The position numbers and the translations under genes were made by a program. The notes under the pieces are model-generated. The model ran no database searches and was not told the DNA's origin. It saw only the letters and a list, made by a program, of their open reading frames with translations. Positions 6,573-6,904 of a DNA stretch of 6,904 nucleotides are shown here, in pieces. This stretch comes from an uncultured Microbacteriaceae bacterium (GTDB lineage: Bacteria; Actinomycetota; Actinomycetes; Actinomycetales; Microbacteriaceae), in assembly GCA_946481135.1 (NCBI GenBank), contig CAMLMQ010000159.1:1-6904 (forward strand), in the 5' to 3' direction. Each line of letters opens with the position of its first letter. Position 1 is the stretch's first letter.

Positions 6573-6582
6573 GGATGATGAC

Positions 6583-6904
6583 ATGACAACCAATTCCGTC
6601 GAACTCGGCCTCGACACCTTCGGCGACGTGAGCGTCGATCTGGAGGGGAACACCGTCCCCTACGGCCAGGTCATCCGCAACGTCGTCGAGCAGGGCGTGC
6701 GGGCCGACGAGGTCGGCGTCGACTTCTTCGGCGTCGGCGAGCACCACCGCGACGACTTCGCGGTCTCCAGCCCCGAGCTCGTCCTCGCGGCGATCGCCGC
6801 CCGCACCGAGCGCATCAGGCTGGGCACCGCCGTGACCGTGCTCTCGTCGGACGACCCGGTGCGCGTCTTCGAGCGCTTCGCGACCCTCGACGGCATCTCG
6901 AAGG
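6583..6904 (+). CDS. LLM-class (luciferase-like) flavin-dependent monooxygenase, N-terminal part
   Basis: The first 107 residues are present and the gene continues past the window end. The opening strand LGLDTFGDV (8-16), the GVGEHHRDDFAVSSPE stretch (50-65) and RLGTAVTVLSSDDPVRVFER (79-98) followed by FATLDGIS are typical of the bacterial-luciferase-like TIM-barrel superfamily. They recall the Atu2307/SP_0267 subgroup, whose physiological substrate is unknown. Such enzymes use reduced FMN or F420 to oxidise an organic substrate, in the cytoplasm. Start: ATG 6583 is in frame; the ATGs at 6575 and 6578 are not. The ribosome site is weak (GGATGA at best), which fits a near-leaderless mRNA from the promoter just upstream. 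The gene is complete as far as seen, with no frameshift. Confidence 0.9.
   Translation, partial: MTTNSVELGLDTFGDVSVDLEGNTVPYGQVIRNVVEQGVRADEVGVDFFGVGEHHRDDFAVSSPELVLAAIAARTERIRLGTAVTVLSSDDPVRVFERFATLDGISK

Overview
The window is very GC-rich actinobacterial DNA with strong G/C third-position codon bias and GTG starts inside 4-nt stop/start overlaps. A fused CydDC and the style of its proteins suggest Microbacteriaceae or a close relative; this is a judgement from style, not a database match. It looks like ordinary chromosome. I see no mobile element, CRISPR array, tRNA or rRNA.

Layout. Positions 1-117 (+) hold the C-terminus of CydB (cytochrome bd oxidase subunit II). Its stop overlaps the start of a single-polypeptide CydDC ABC exporter (114-3470, +), so this is the 3' end of a cydAB-DC type respiratory operon. 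It converges on a three-gene operon on the minus strand, read from 5763 down to 3486: a PfkB-family sugar/nucleoside kinase, the 5'/3'-nucleotidase SurE, and a small Nudix pyrophosphohydrolase. The three are joined by two 4-nt overlaps (ATGA, then GTGA), so they are probably made together. Each enzyme adds or removes a phosphate group, which suggests a phosphometabolite or nucleotide salvage/house-cleaning unit. An 8-bp inverted repeat at 3457-3482 sits at the convergent junction.

Upstream of the kinase, 127 nt hold no gene. They contain a candidate leaderless promoter and a 19-bp tandem duplication that spans the stop codon of the next gene. That gene (5891-6484, -) encodes a small secreted lipoprotein of unknown function. 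Divergent from it, a luciferase-like flavin monooxygenase (6583 onward, +) runs off the end of the window.

The most interesting non-coding signal is the 98-nt region between these last two genes. Facing outward, it carries GGAAC-N18-GTT toward the lipoprotein and GGAAT-N18-GTT toward the monooxygenase. Both match the form of the thiol-oxidative-stress ECF sigma promoter (SigR of Streptomyces, SigH of mycobacteria and corynebacteria). A perfect 13-bp palindrome lies inside the spacer of the lipoprotein-side promoter. The simplest reading is a divergent redox-stress regulated gene pair. I found no convincing wholly new multi-gene system; the best leads are this promoter pair and the coupled kinase-SurE-Nudix operon.
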